A DNA stretch of 64,000 bases from Proteobacteria bacterium UBA2363. Lineage in GTDB: Bacteria; Pseudomonadota; Gammaproteobacteria; Xanthomonadales; UBA2363. The notes under the pieces are model-generated. The model was not told the origin of the DNA and searched no databases. It saw nothing but the letters and a program-made list of their open reading frames with translations. How positions within the stretch are numbered: the first letter of the stretch is position 1; each line of letters begins with the position of its first letter. The DNA lies in assembly GCA_002344355.1 (NCBI GenBank), contig DDTN01000017.1:111070-175069 (forward strand). Direction: 5' to 3'. A program made the translations under genes and the position numbers. This document shows positions 50,349-59,127 of the stretch, one piece after another.

Positions 50349-51236
50349 TCAGGCCGTGGCCAGCGGCCATTCCGCGTGGCCCTCGATGACCAGCTGGGTC
50401 TGGCCGCCGACCCAGACCCCGTCGCCGTCGATGCGGATCTCGATGAGCGCGTCGTGGCCGATCTCCCGGCCCTGGCTGACCACGTAGCCGCGGCCCAGCG
50501 GGCCTTCGGGCTCGCAGTGGGCGATATAGGCGGCGATCAGGCCGTTGGCGGCTCCGGAAGCCGGGTCCTCGACGATGCCGACGCCCGCCGGAAAGGCGCG
50601 GACCACCAGATCGTGGTCGCCGCCCTGGCAGCGCGCGAACACGCACAGGCCCAGGCTGTCGCTGGCGTGCGCCAGCGCGGCGATCGCCGCATGGTTGGGA
50701 TGCCAGCCGCGGACCTCCTGGGCATCGGCCAGCTCGGCCAGCCACCAGCGCCGTCCGCCCTCGACGAATGCCGGCGCCAGGCGTCCCAGCCGCCGGTCGC
50801 CGAGCAGGGCCTGCAGCTGCGGGTCGCCGTCCAGGCCCTGGCGCAGGACCTGCGCGCCGGGCGCCTGCACGAACAGGCGCTGCGCTTCGCCGACCCCCTC
50901 GACCAGGATCGGCAGCAGTCCCGCCCCGCAGTCCTGTACCAGTCGACCGCCGCCGGCCCGCACCAGGCCGGTGGCCAGCGCGGCGTGGGCGCTGCCGATG
51001 GTCGGGTGACCGGCGAAGGCGATCTCCCGGGTCGGCGTGAAGATGCGCAGGCGGTAGTCGGCGCCGCTCGGGCCTGGTGGCAGCAGGAAGGTGGTCTCGA
51101 CCAGGTTGGTCCAGGCGGCGAAGCGCTGCATGGCGTCGGTCGGCCAGTGGTCGGCATCGATCACCACGCCGAGGGGGTTGCCGCCGCCGGGGCGTGCGGC
51201 GAACACATCGAGTTGCAGGTAGCGGACCTTGGCCAT
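50349..51236 (-). CDS. PhzF family isomerase/epimerase
   Basis: A 295-residue member of the PhzF fold (diaminopimelate-epimerase-like). The catalytic Glu47 is in WTNLVETTFL, and the two loop motifs are GHPTIGSAHA and EDPASGAANG, which position the substrate. The phenazine pathway is not encoded here, so it is more likely a stand-alone isomerase of unknown substrate, as with YddE. The start is MAKVRYLQLDVF. A GCTATCGT element ends 6 nt upstream of it, so its mRNA may be leaderless. It converges with dnaJ and diverges from the MscS gene. Confidence 0.92.
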   Translation of the reverse strand: MAKVRYLQLDVFAARPGGGNPLGVVIDADHWPTDAMQRFAAWTNLVETTFLLPPGPSGADYRLRIFTPTREIAFAGHPTIGSAHAALATGLVRAGGGRLVQDCGAGLLPILVEGVGEAQRLFVQAPGAQVLRQGLDGDPQLQALLGDRRLGRLAPAFVEGGRRWWLAELADAQEVRGWHPNHAAIAALAHASDSLGLCVFARCQGGDHDLVVRAFPAGVGIVEDPASGAANGLIAAYIAHCEPEGPLGRGYVVSQGREIGHDALIEIRIDGDGVWVGGQTQLVIEGHAEWPLATA

Positions 51237-51241
51237 GGCGC

Positions 51242-51249
51242 ACGATAGC
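51242..51249 (-). promoter_or_regulatory. PhzF gene minus-10 element GCTATCGT
   Basis: A GCTAnnnT element on the minus strand, 5 nt before the start codon. Confidence 0.45.
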
Positions 51250-51293
51250 AACTTCGGTGCATCGCCGGCTCACCACAGGCTCAGCGAAGCGTT

Positions 51294-51301
51294 GCTAGGG
51301 T
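51294..51301 (+). promoter_or_regulatory. mscS minus-10 element GCTAGGGT
   Basis: A GCTAnnnT element 35 nt before the mscS ATG. Confidence 0.45.
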
Positions 51302-51336
51302 GGCGGCTGGTTCCCGGGGACTGAAGGAGAATCCCT

Positions 51337-52242
51337 ATGGATGGATGGCTGTCGTCGTTGCGGGAGTTCGACTGGCAGGCCCTGCTGGTGCTCGGAGGCA
51401 TGCGCCTGGGCGGCGCGCTGCTGATCCTGCTGGTCGGCATCTGGCTGGCGCGACGCCTGGCCCTCGGCTCCCAGCGCGCCCTGGACCGGGCCGGCGTCGA
51501 TCCCATGCTGACCGGCTTCCTGCGCAACGTGGCCTATGGCGCCCTGGTGGTCGTGGTGCTGATCGCGGCGGTCGGCACGCTCGGCGTGCAGACGACTTCC
51601 CTGCTGGCCGTGCTCGGCGCCGCCGGCCTGGCGATCGGCCTGGCGCTGCAAGGCTCGCTCTCGAACATCGCGGCCGGGATGATGCTGATCACGCTGCGCC
51701 CCTTCCGCAGCGGCGACTTCGTGAGGATCGCCGGCGAGGAGGGGTCGGTCGAGCAGGTGATGGTGTTCCAGACCACCCTGCGCACCCCGGACAACCGGCT
51801 GGTGACCCTGCCCAACAACCAGATCACCGCCGCGCCGATCATCAACTTCACCTCCAATACCCGCCGCCGGGCCGATATTCCGGTCGGGATCGGCTACGGC
51901 GAGGACATCGCCCGGGCCAGGCAGACCCTGCTGGCGCTGGTCGGCCGGCACGAGGGCGTGCTGGCGGAGCCGGCGCCCCTGGTGCTGGCGACCGCCCTGA
52001 ACGACAGCAGCGTGGACCTGGAAGTGCGCGCCTGGATCGCCACCGGCGATTACGTCCGCGTCCGCAGCGAGCTGGTCGAGGCGATCCACAGAGGCCTGGG
52101 CGAGGCGGGCATCCCGATCCCGTTCCCGCAACGCGACGTCCACCTGCACCTGCCGGCCGCCACCGGCAAGGCCCTCGCGCGCCTGGGCCGGGACCGGGCG
52201 GCCGACCCCGTTGCCGCCCCTGGCGCGTTGCAGTCGGGGTGA
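51337..52242 (+). CDS. mscS: Small-conductance mechanosensitive channel (MscS family)
   Basis: A homoheptameric inner-membrane channel that opens under membrane tension to release osmolytes on hypo-osmotic shock. Three membrane helices are seen in the first 110 residues. The pore-lining TM3 has the Gly/Ala zipper (VLGAAGLAIGLALQGSLSN), followed by the conserved FRSGDFVRI. The beta domain has NNQITAAPIINFT. At 301 residues it is slightly longer than E. coli MscS (286) through a charged tail. AAGGAG lies 9 nt upstream of the ATG. It diverges from the PhzF-like gene. Confidence 0.96.
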   Translation: MDGWLSSLREFDWQALLVLGGMRLGGALLILLVGIWLARRLALGSQRALDRAGVDPMLTGFLRNVAYGALVVVVLIAAVGTLGVQTTSLLAVLGAAGLAIGLALQGSLSNIAAGMMLITLRPFRSGDFVRIAGEEGSVEQVMVFQTTLRTPDNRLVTLPNNQITAAPIINFTSNTRRRADIPVGIGYGEDIARARQTLLALVGRHEGVLAEPAPLVLATALNDSSVDLEVRAWIATGDYVRVRSELVEAIHRGLGEAGIPIPFPQRDVHLHLPAATGKALARLGRDRAADPVAAPGALQSG

Positions 52243-52302
52243 TCGCCGCCACCGCCCTGCTGATGCCGCACGCCTCCGCTGGCGCCGGGGCAGGCCGCCG
52301 CT

Positions 52303-52310
52303 GCTACCCT
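52303..52310 (+). promoter_or_regulatory. Minus-10 element GCTACCCT before the second ECF gene
   Basis: A GCTAnnnT element that ends 6 nt before the ATG. A transcript from here would be leaderless or nearly so. Confidence 0.4.
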
Positions 52311-52316
52311 TCCGCC

Positions 52317-52880
52317 ATGGCGGCGGATGGCGACAGCAGCGACGAGCAGCTTGCCCTGGCCTGGGCCGGAGGCGACCAGGCGGCCTTCCTTCGCCTGTAC
52401 GCGCGCCACAAGGGGCGGCTGTATGCCTTCCTGCTGCGTTCGCTGGGTCGCCGCGATGCCGCCGACGACTGCTTCCAGGACACCTGGGCGCGGGCGATCG
52501 CGGCGCATCGCCGCTGGCGGCCGCAGGCGCGGTTTTCCACCTGGCTGCTGCAGATCGCCCACAACCTGGTGGTCGACCGCTTCCGCCGGCAGCGGCCGAT
52601 GGTCTCGATCGACGACGGCGACGGCCCGGCTCCGCCGCCGGTGCTGGTCGACGGCCAGCCGGGGTCCGATCCGGCCGCCGCACACGAGGCGCTGGAGCAG
52701 GGCCGCCGACTGCGGGCGGCGATCGCCGCGCTGCCGCTCGAACAGCGCACCGCGCTGCTGCTGCGACTGGACGCCGAGCTGTCGCTGGAGGAGATCGCCG
52801 AGGTCACCGGCGCCGGCCGGGAAACCGTGAAGTCGCGGCTTCGCTACGCGATGGACAAGCTGCGGGAGGCAATGGGATGA
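52317..52880 (+). CDS. ECF RNA polymerase sigma factor
   Basis: A conventional ECF factor of 187 residues. Region 2 has LYARHKGRLYAFLLRSLG, the acidic DAADDCFQDTWARAI patch and FSTWLLQIAHNLVVDRFRR. The linker is Pro-rich. Region 4 has LPLEQRTALLLRLDAELSLE then EEIAEVTGAGRETVKSRLRYA. Unlike the factor at 14.9 kb, the acidic DDCFQDTW patch is intact. Its stop overlaps the start of the membrane protein that follows (ATGA), the usual layout for a sigma and anti-sigma pair. Its regulon cannot be told from here. Confidence 0.94.
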   Translation: MAADGDSSDEQLALAWAGGDQAAFLRLYARHKGRLYAFLLRSLGRRDAADDCFQDTWARAIAAHRRWRPQARFSTWLLQIAHNLVVDRFRRQRPMVSIDDGDGPAPPPVLVDGQPGSDPAAAHEALEQGRRLRAAIAALPLEQRTALLLRLDAELSLEEIAEVTGAGRETVKSRLRYAMDKLREAMG

Positions 52881-53515
52881 GCGCTGGCCCGGGGCTTGGC
52901 CGAGAAGAGGCGGCGCTGGCGGCAAGGCTGCGCCGGCAGTGGCCGGTGTCCGGCCCCTCCGAGGCGCTCGACCAGGCGGTCCTGGCGCGCGCCGGAACCG
53001 CACGCGGCGCCCGGCGCCGCACCCGCGCGCGCCTGCCCTGGCTGCTGGCCAGCGCGGCCGCCGCCGTGCTCGCCGTGGGCACGGTGTTGCGGCTCGCCGT
53101 GGCGCCAGCGCCGACGGACGACATCCTGGCCACCGAGGCGGCCGCCCCCGCGGCGCCCGCGGCGACGCCGGCTGCGGCCAGGCAGCCGGTCGCCAGTGGT
53201 GGCGCGGAGACGGCCGCGCCGGAACGATCGGCGCTCCGGGCGCCGGCGGCGACGCAGCCGGTGCAGGCCGCAGAGCGCCAAGCCGCCGGCGTCACGGCGC
53301 CGCCGTCGCCTCCGGCAGACGACGGCGGAGCACGGCAGGCGGTCGCGGTCCCGGCGGCGGCGGAGGCGGAGCTGGCTGCGGCCGTCGCGCTGCTGGAGGC
53401 CGGGCAGGATGCGGCGGCGGCGGCGGCGGCGCGGACGCTGCTGCGGCGCTGGCCGGGCATCGAACTGCCGGAACCGTTGCAGGCATTGCTCGCCGAGCCG
53501 GCACCGGTCGAGTGA
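52877..53515 (+). CDS. Probable anti-sigma factor (single-pass membrane protein)
   Basis: The 212-residue product overlaps the ECF gene by 4 nt. The N-terminal 50 residues are cytosolic and charged (LGREEAALAARLRRQWP), one membrane helix lies near 57-75 (LPWLLASAAAAVLAVGTVL), and the rest is an Ala/Pro-rich periplasmic part with a short helical end (AVALLEAGQDAAAAAAARTL). This topology and the coupling to an ECF gene fit an anti-sigma factor, but no zinc-type HxxxCxxC motif is seen, so the family is unassigned. Confidence 0.75.
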   Translation: MSAGPGLGREEAALAARLRRQWPVSGPSEALDQAVLARAGTARGARRRTRARLPWLLASAAAAVLAVGTVLRLAVAPAPTDDILATEAAAPAAPAATPAAARQPVASGGAETAAPERSALRAPAATQPVQAAERQAAGVTAPPSPPADDGGARQAVAVPAAAEAELAAAVALLEAGQDAAAAAAARTLLRRWPGIELPEPLQALLAEPAPVE

Positions 53516-53545
53516 CCGACACCGCCCCGGCTCGGCGTGCCGGGC

Positions 53546-53574
53546 TTGCGCGGACCGCCGGAGGTCATTAGAAT
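53546..53574 (+). promoter_or_regulatory. Promoter of initiator tRNA and the nusA-infB operon
   Basis: TTGCGC at 53546 and TAGAAT at 53569 are exactly 17 bp apart. The minus-10 ends 13 nt before the tRNA, so transcription starts almost at its 5' end. Confidence 0.75.
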
Positions 53575-53587
53575 GGCGGCTCGCTGA

Positions 53588-53664
53588 TGCGGGGTGGAGC
53601 AGTCTGGCAGCTCGTCGGGCTCATAACCCGAAGGTCGCAGGTTCAAATCCTGCCCCCGCTACCA
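53588..53664 (+). tRNA. metY: Initiator tRNA-fMet (anticodon CAU)
   Basis: 77 nt with encoded CCA. Initiator features are present: three consecutive G-C pairs in the anticodon stem (GGG/CCC around CTCATAA), an A11-U24 pair in the D stem, and no Watson-Crick pair at 1-72. The mismatch is U1-U72 (T53588/T53660) instead of the C1-A72 of E. coli. It is the first gene of the metY-rimP-nusA-infB operon, as in enterobacteria. Confidence 0.95.
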
Positions 53665-53674
53665 GGTTCGAAAG

Positions 53675-53702
53675 AAGCCTCCTCAGCGAGGCTTTTTTCT
53701 TG
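53675..53702 (+). terminator. Intrinsic terminator between tRNA-fMet and rimP
   Basis: A 7-bp stem (AAGCCTC/GAGGCTT) with loop CTCAGC, followed by TTTTCTT. It should separate the tRNA transcript from the coding operon, at least partly, acting as an attenuator or processing point. Confidence 0.8.
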
Positions 53703-53811
53703 GCCGCCGGCAGGCATCGCCGGAGCCGGGCTCAGGATGGCCGCTTGCGGCCATTCTGCGTTTCCGGGCCATGGAAAAACCGGCACGGTGGCGAAGTCGT
53801 ACTGGAGAGGA

Positions 53812-54330
53812 ATGGACAAGGCGCAAGAAATCGCGGCACTGGTGACCGGGACCGTCGAGGACCTGGGGCTGCTGCTGTGGGGCGTGGAGTACGCGCCGCG
53901 GGCACGCAGCAGCCTGGTGCGCCTTTACATCGACCACGCCGACCGGGAAGTCACGATCGAGGACTGCGAGGCGGTCAGCCGCGAGGTCAGCGCGCTGTTC
54001 GAGGTCGACGACCCGATCCGGGGCCAGTACACGCTCGAGGTCTCCTCGCCGGGACTCGATCGCCCCTTCTTCAGGGCCTCGCAGTTGCCGTCGTTCGCGG
54101 GCGAGACGCTCGAGGTTTCCCTGCACGCGCCGGTCGCGGGTCGCCGCCGGCTGCAGGGACGGTTGCTGGGCGTCGACGGCGAGCGGATCACGCTCGACCT
54201 CGACGGCGCCAATTTCGATTTCGATTTCGGGCAGGCCGCGAAGATCCGCGTGCGTCCCGACTACGAGAAGATCCTGGGACAGACGGGACGCGACCGCGCG
54301 GGCGGCGACGTTCCTGGAGAACACCGATGA
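53812..54330 (+). CDS. rimP: Ribosome maturation factor RimP
   Basis: It helps assemble the 30S subunit, mainly the S12 region. The family sequence TLEVSSPGLDRPF and a short N-terminal domain (LVTGTVEDLGLLLWGVEY) are present. The C-terminal SH3-like beta domain ends in a basic tail. The length of 172 residues is slightly longer than E. coli (150). GGAGAGGA is close before the ATG; a GTG eight codons earlier is possible. It overlaps nusA by 4 nt (ATGA), the classical coupling. Confidence 0.96.
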   Translation: MDKAQEIAALVTGTVEDLGLLLWGVEYAPRARSSLVRLYIDHADREVTIEDCEAVSREVSALFEVDDPIRGQYTLEVSSPGLDRPFFRASQLPSFAGETLEVSLHAPVAGRRRLQGRLLGVDGERITLDLDGANFDFDFGQAAKIRVRPDYEKILGQTGRDRAGGDVPGEHR

Positions 54331-55820
54331 GCAAGGAACTGCTGCTGGTCGCCGAGGCGGTCGCCAACGAGAAGGGCGTCGAGCGCGACGTCATCTTCGA
54401 CGCCCTGGAGGCGGCGCTCGCGTCGGCCGCCAAGAAGCGCTACGAGGAGGACGTCGCCATGCGGGTCAGCATCGACCGCAACACCGGCGACTACGAGACC
54501 TTCCGCGTCTGGGAGGTGGTCGCCGACGACGTGGTCATGGAATCGCCCGACCGGCAGATCCGTCTGATGGATGCGGTCGACGAGAAGCCCGACGCCGCGG
54601 TCGGCGACTTCATCGAGGAGCAGGTCGAGAACGTCGGCTTCGGCCGGATCGCCGCCCAGGCCGCCAAGCAGGTGATCCTGCAGAAGGTGCGCGAGGCCGA
54701 GCGGGCCCTGGTGGTCGAGGCCTTCAAGGACCGGATCGGCGAACTGCTGACCGGGACCGTCAAGCGGGTCGAGCGCGGCAGCATCGTGATCGACCTGGGC
54801 GGCAACGCCGAGGGCTTCATCCCGCGCGAGAAGGCGATCCAGCGCGAGAACCTGCGGGTCGGCGACCGCGTCCGCGGCTTCCTCTACGAGGTCCGTTCCG
54901 AGCCCCGCGGCCCGCAGCTGTTCATCTCCCGGACCGCGCCGGAATTCATGATGGAGCTGTTCCGGCTCGAAGTGCCCGAGATCAGCCAGGGCCTGGTCGA
55001 GATCATGGGCTGCGCGCGCGATCCCGGCGACCGCGCCAAGATCGCCGTGCGCGCCCACGACAACCGGACCGATCCGATCGGCGCCTGCATCGGCATGCGT
55101 GGCTCGCGCGTCCAGGCGGTATCGAACGAGTTGAACGGCGAGCGCGTCGACATCATCCTCTGGAGCGAGAACCCGGCCCAGTTCGTCATCAACGCGATGG
55201 CGCCGGCCGAGGTCCTGTCGATCATCGTCGACGAGGAGAAGAACAGCATGGACATCGCGGTCGCCGAGGACAAGCTGTCCCAGGCGATCGGCCGCGGCGG
55301 CCAGAACGTTCGCCTGGCCAGCCGCCTGGCCGGGTGGCACCTCAACGTGATGACCGAGAAGCAGGTCCGCGAGAAGTCCGAGGCCGAGCAGGAGGCCGCG
55401 CGCCAGCTCTTCGTGGAGCGCCTGGAGGTCGATGCCGAGATCGCCGGCATCCTGGTCCAGGAGGGCTTCTCGACCATCGAGGAGATCGCCTATGTGCCCG
55501 AGGGCGAGCTGCTGGCCGTCGAGGAGTTCGACGCCGACATCGTCGCCGAGCTCCGCTCGCGCGCCCGCGACGCCCTGCTGACCCAGATGATCGCCGTCGA
55601 GGAGGAGCTCGAGGCGAACCGGCCGGCGGACGACCTGCTGGACCTCGAAGGCATGGACGAGTCGGTCGCCTACGCCCTGGCGGCGCGCGGCATCGTCAGC
55701 CGCGAGGACCTGGCCGAGGCGGCGGTCGACGAGATCGCGGATATCGAGGACGTCGGCGAGGAACGTGCCGGCGAGCTGATCATGGCCGCACGGGCGCACT
55801 GGTTCGAGGACGGGGTCTGA
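54327..55820 (+). CDS. nusA: Transcription termination/antitermination protein NusA
   Basis: It binds RNA polymerase and affects pausing, termination and antitermination. Domains: the N-terminal polymerase-binding part (MSKELLLVAEAVANEKGVER), S1 (LLTGTVKRVERGSIVIDLG), two KH domains (RTDPIGACIGMRGSRVQAV; AIGRGGQNVRLASRLAGW) and two acidic C-terminal AR repeats (LLDLEGMDESVAYALAARGI). The 497 residues match E. coli (495). It overlaps rimP and is followed by infB 53 nt later. Confidence 0.98.
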   Translation: MSKELLLVAEAVANEKGVERDVIFDALEAALASAAKKRYEEDVAMRVSIDRNTGDYETFRVWEVVADDVVMESPDRQIRLMDAVDEKPDAAVGDFIEEQVENVGFGRIAAQAAKQVILQKVREAERALVVEAFKDRIGELLTGTVKRVERGSIVIDLGGNAEGFIPREKAIQRENLRVGDRVRGFLYEVRSEPRGPQLFISRTAPEFMMELFRLEVPEISQGLVEIMGCARDPGDRAKIAVRAHDNRTDPIGACIGMRGSRVQAVSNELNGERVDIILWSENPAQFVINAMAPAEVLSIIVDEEKNSMDIAVAEDKLSQAIGRGGQNVRLASRLAGWHLNVMTEKQVREKSEAEQEAARQLFVERLEVDAEIAGILVQEGFSTIEEIAYVPEGELLAVEEFDADIVAELRSRARDALLTQMIAVEEELEANRPADDLLDLEGMDESVAYALAARGIVSREDLAEAAVDEIADIEDVGEERAGELIMAARAHWFEDGV

Positions 55821-55873
55821 GACCCGCTCCCCCCCAGTCGCAGCCCCGCCAACCGTTCCGGGAGTAACAACGC

Positions 55874-58486
55874 ATGTCCGAAACAATCCGACAGCTGGCC
55901 GCCCTCGTGGGCACGCCGGTCGAGACCCTGGTCGAGCAGCTGGCCGCGGCCGGGATGGCCTACAGCGACGCCGACCAGCCGGTCAAGCCGAGCGACAAGC
56001 GCAAGCTGCTCGAGTTCCTGCGCGCCCAGCACGGCAAGCGCGGCGAGACCGTGCCCGATCCGGACAAGACGCCGGCCAAGATCACCCTGCGCCGCAAGAC
56101 GGTCACCGAGCTCACGGTGGCCGGACCGCAGGGACGTGGCCGCACCACGGTGAACGTCGAGGTGCGCCAGAAGCGCACCTACGTCAAGCGCACCGAGCTG
56201 ACCGGCCAGCCGGGCGTCGAGCTGGAGGACGAGCGCGAGGAGGCGCGGCGCAAGCTCGAGGAATCGCGGGCCCAGAACGCCGCCGAAGTCGCCGCCCTCG
56301 CCGAGGCGGACCGCCGCCGGCGCGAGGAGGAGTCGCGCCGCAAGGAGGAAGAGGAAGCGCGCCGCAAGGCCGAGGAGCAGGCTGCCCTGGCCGCCGCCGA
56401 GGAGGCCGCGCGTGCGGCGCCGGCCGAGGCCGAGGCCGGCAAGCGCAAGCCAGGCGACCAGGCCTCTCCCCGCAAGGACGGTCCCGCCAAGGCGCCCGAG
56501 AAGGCCCGTGAGGAGCCGCGCCGGCACAAGCCCGGGCGCGGTTCGCACCGGATGGCCGAGACCGACGTCTCCGAGGACGTCAAGGCGCCGCCGTACATCC
56601 GCGGCGAGCTGCACCTCAGCAACGAGCGCCGCGTGGCGCCCGGCAAGAAGCGGATGAAGGCGCGGCCGTCCGAGTACGGGCGCGCCGGCTCGGGTGGCGA
56701 CCGCCACGGCTTTTCCCGCCCGACCGCGCCGATGGTGCGCGAGATCGAGGTCGGCGAGTCGATCAGCGTGGGCGATCTCGCCCAGAAGCTGGCGGTCAAG
56801 GCCGGCGAGCTGATCAAGGCGCTGATGAAGATGGGCGTGATGGCGACCATCAACCAGGTGCTCGACCACGACACCGCGGTGCTCGTCGTCGAGGAGCTCG
56901 GCCACCGCGCGCGTCGAGCCGAGGAGCGCGACGTCGAGATGGAGCTGATCGCCCAGAGCGAGCTGCAGGGCGACCTGGCGCCGCGGCCGCCGGTGGTCAC
57001 CATCATGGGCCACGTCGACCATGGCAAGACCTCGCTGCTCGACCACATCCGCCGCGCCAAGGTCGCGGCGGGCGAGGCCGGCGGCATCACCCAGCACATC
57101 GGCGCCTACCACGTCGAGACCGCCAAGGGCGTGATCACCTTCCTGGACACCCCGGGCCATGCCGCCTTCACGTCGATGCGTGCGCGCGGCGCCAAGCTGA
57201 CCGACATCGTCATCCTGGTCGTCGCCGGCGACGATGGCGTCATGCCGCAGACGGTCGAGGCCGTGCAGCACGCGCGTGCCGCGGGCACCCCGCTGATCGT
57301 CGCCGTCAACAAGATGGACAAGCCCGACGCCAGTGCCGACCAGGTCAAGCAGGAGCTGCTCCAGCACGAGGTCGTCGCCGAGGAGTTCGGCGGCGAGGTG
57401 GCCTTCGTGCCGGTGTCGGCGAAGACCGGCATGGGCATCGACGATCTGCTCGACGCCATCCTGGTGCAGGCCGAGGTCATGGAGCTGAGCGCGGTTCCCG
57501 AGGGTGCCGCCTCCGGCGTGGTGATCGAGTCCCGCCTCGACAAGGGCCGCGGCGCGGTCGCCACGGTGCTCGTGCAGCAGGGGCGCCTGGAGAAGGGCGA
57601 CTACGTCGTGTGCGGCGTCGAGTACGGCCGCGTGCGCGCGATGTTCGACGAGAACGGCAAGCCGGCGCAGTCGGCCGGCCCCTCCATCCCCGTCGAGATC
57701 CTCGGCCTGTCCGGCAGCCCGGACGCCGGCGACGAGCTGGTCGCGGTCGCCAACGAGCGCATGGCCAAGGAGGTCGCCCAGACCCGCCAGGCCAAGCGTC
57801 GCGAGGCGCGCCTGGCCAAGAGCCAGATGGCCAAGCTGGAGGACATCGTCGCGCAGATGGGCCAGACAAGCGAGCAGCAGACGCTCAACATCCTGATCAA
57901 GGCCGACGTCCAGGGTTCGGTGGAGGCGCTGCGGGAGTCGCTCACCCAGCTCACCAACGAGCGGGTCCGCGTCAACGTGATCGGCGCCGGCGTCGGCGGC
58001 ATCACCGAGTCGGACGCCACGCTGGCGGCCGCCTCCAAGGCCCTGGTGATCGGCTTCAACGTCCGCACCGACGCCTCGGCCCGCAAGGTCGTCAGCGACG
58101 CCGGAATCGACGTCCGCTACTTCTCGATCATCTACGACGTCATCGACCAGGTGAAGCAGGCGGTGACCGGCCTGCTCGGCACCGAGATCCGCGAGGACAT
58201 CCTCGGCATCGCCGAGGTCAGGGACGTGTTCCGCTCCTCGAAGTTCGGCCAGATCGCCGGCTGCATGGTGGTCGAGGGCACGGTCAAGCGCAGCAAGCCG
58301 ATCCGGGTCCTGCGCGACAACGTGGTGGTCTTCGAGGGCGAGCTGGAATCGCTGCGCCGCTTCAAGGAAGCGGTGGAGGAGGTGCGCAACGGCACCGAGT
58401 GCGGCATCGGCGTGAAGGGCTACGACGTCAAGGTCGGCGACCAGATCGAGTGCTTCGAGCGCGTCGAGGTCAAGCGCACCCTGTGA
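55874..58486 (+). CDS. infB: Translation initiation factor IF-2
   Basis: The GTPase that brings fMet-tRNA to the 30S subunit. The N-terminal IF2_N domain (IRQLAALVGTPVETLVEQLA) is followed by a charged Glu/Arg/Lys coiled region (about 115-215). The second IF2_N and the G domain follow, with GHVDHGKTS at 379-387, DTPGH and NKMD. Domains II to IV end with the fMet-tRNA-binding part (GTECGIGVKGYDVKVGDQIE). The 870 residues fit. It is the neighbour of the initiator tRNA gene it serves. Confidence 0.98.
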   Translation: MSETIRQLAALVGTPVETLVEQLAAAGMAYSDADQPVKPSDKRKLLEFLRAQHGKRGETVPDPDKTPAKITLRRKTVTELTVAGPQGRGRTTVNVEVRQKRTYVKRTELTGQPGVELEDEREEARRKLEESRAQNAAEVAALAEADRRRREEESRRKEEEEARRKAEEQAALAAAEEAARAAPAEAEAGKRKPGDQASPRKDGPAKAPEKAREEPRRHKPGRGSHRMAETDVSEDVKAPPYIRGELHLSNERRVAPGKKRMKARPSEYGRAGSGGDRHGFSRPTAPMVREIEVGESISVGDLAQKLAVKAGELIKALMKMGVMATINQVLDHDTAVLVVEELGHRARRAEERDVEMELIAQSELQGDLAPRPPVVTIMGHVDHGKTSLLDHIRRAKVAAGEAGGITQHIGAYHVETAKGVITFLDTPGHAAFTSMRARGAKLTDIVILVVAGDDGVMPQTVEAVQHARAAGTPLIVAVNKMDKPDASADQVKQELLQHEVVAEEFGGEVAFVPVSAKTGMGIDDLLDAILVQAEVMELSAVPEGAASGVVIESRLDKGRGAVATVLVQQGRLEKGDYVVCGVEYGRVRAMFDENGKPAQSAGPSIPVEILGLSGSPDAGDELVAVANERMAKEVAQTRQAKRREARLAKSQMAKLEDIVAQMGQTSEQQTLNILIKADVQGSVEALRESLTQLTNERVRVNVIGAGVGGITESDATLAAASKALVIGFNVRTDASARKVVSDAGIDVRYFSIIYDVIDQVKQAVTGLLGTEIREDILGIAEVRDVFRSSKFGQIAGCMVVEGTVKRSKPIRVLRDNVVVFEGELESLRRFKEAVEEVRNGTECGIGVKGYDVKVGDQIECFERVEVKRTL

Positions 58487-58629
58487 CGGCCACCTGCGTC
58501 GCCGGGTGCCGGGCCGGGCCGGGCCGCCGCTTCAGTGGCGGCCGCCCGGCCGCCCCGGCGCCCGTCGACCGTCCCGCCGGCCCGGCCTGATCCCGGCCCC
58601 GTCCGCCTGCCATCCGCAAGGAGACCGCC

Positions 58630-59040
58630 ATGGCCCGCACCCCTTTCAAGCGCACCGATCGCGTCGCCGCCGAACTCCGCCGCGAGGTCGGCCTGCTCGT
58701 GCACCAGGCGGTGCGCGACGCCCTGCTGCCCGAGCTGAGCGTCTCCGACGTCGAGGTCACCCGGGACTTCAGCCACGCCACCGTGTATTTCACGGTGCTC
58801 GACAACGACAGCGCCGGCCCCGCGCTGGCCATGCTCAAGGAGCTGGGCCGCGAGTTCCGGATGCAGCTGGCCCGCCGGTTGCGCCTGCGCACGACCCCGG
58901 AGCTGCACTTCCGTTACGACACCTCGGTGGAGCAGGGCGAGCGCATCGACCACCTGCTGCGTCAGGCTGGCGTCACGCCCGCAGCGGACGACCCCGAACC
59001 CGAGCCCGGCCCGGACGGGACCGGACCGGTGCGGAACTGA
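58630..59040 (+). CDS. rbfA: Ribosome-binding factor A
   Basis: A KH-like protein that binds the 30S subunit and helps 16S 5' end maturation and cold adaptation. Family sequence: RTDRVAAELRREVGLLVHQ, LSVSDVEVTRDFSHATVYF and LHFRYDTSVEQGERIDHLL. The 136 residues end in an acidic/Pro-rich tail (ADDPEPEPGPD). AAGGAG is 7 nt upstream of the ATG. It lies 143 nt after infB and 87 nt before truB in the usual order. Confidence 0.97.
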   Translation: MARTPFKRTDRVAAELRREVGLLVHQAVRDALLPELSVSDVEVTRDFSHATVYFTVLDNDSAGPALAMLKELGREFRMQLARRLRLRTTPELHFRYDTSVEQGERIDHLLRQAGVTPAADDPEPEPGPDGTGPVRN

Positions 59041-59127
59041 CGGCTCGTGGCGCGCACCCCGATCCGGTGCACCCGGTGCCGGGCGCGCCGGACGGCGTCG
59101 GCCTGAGGCCGGCCCGGGACGCGCGGC

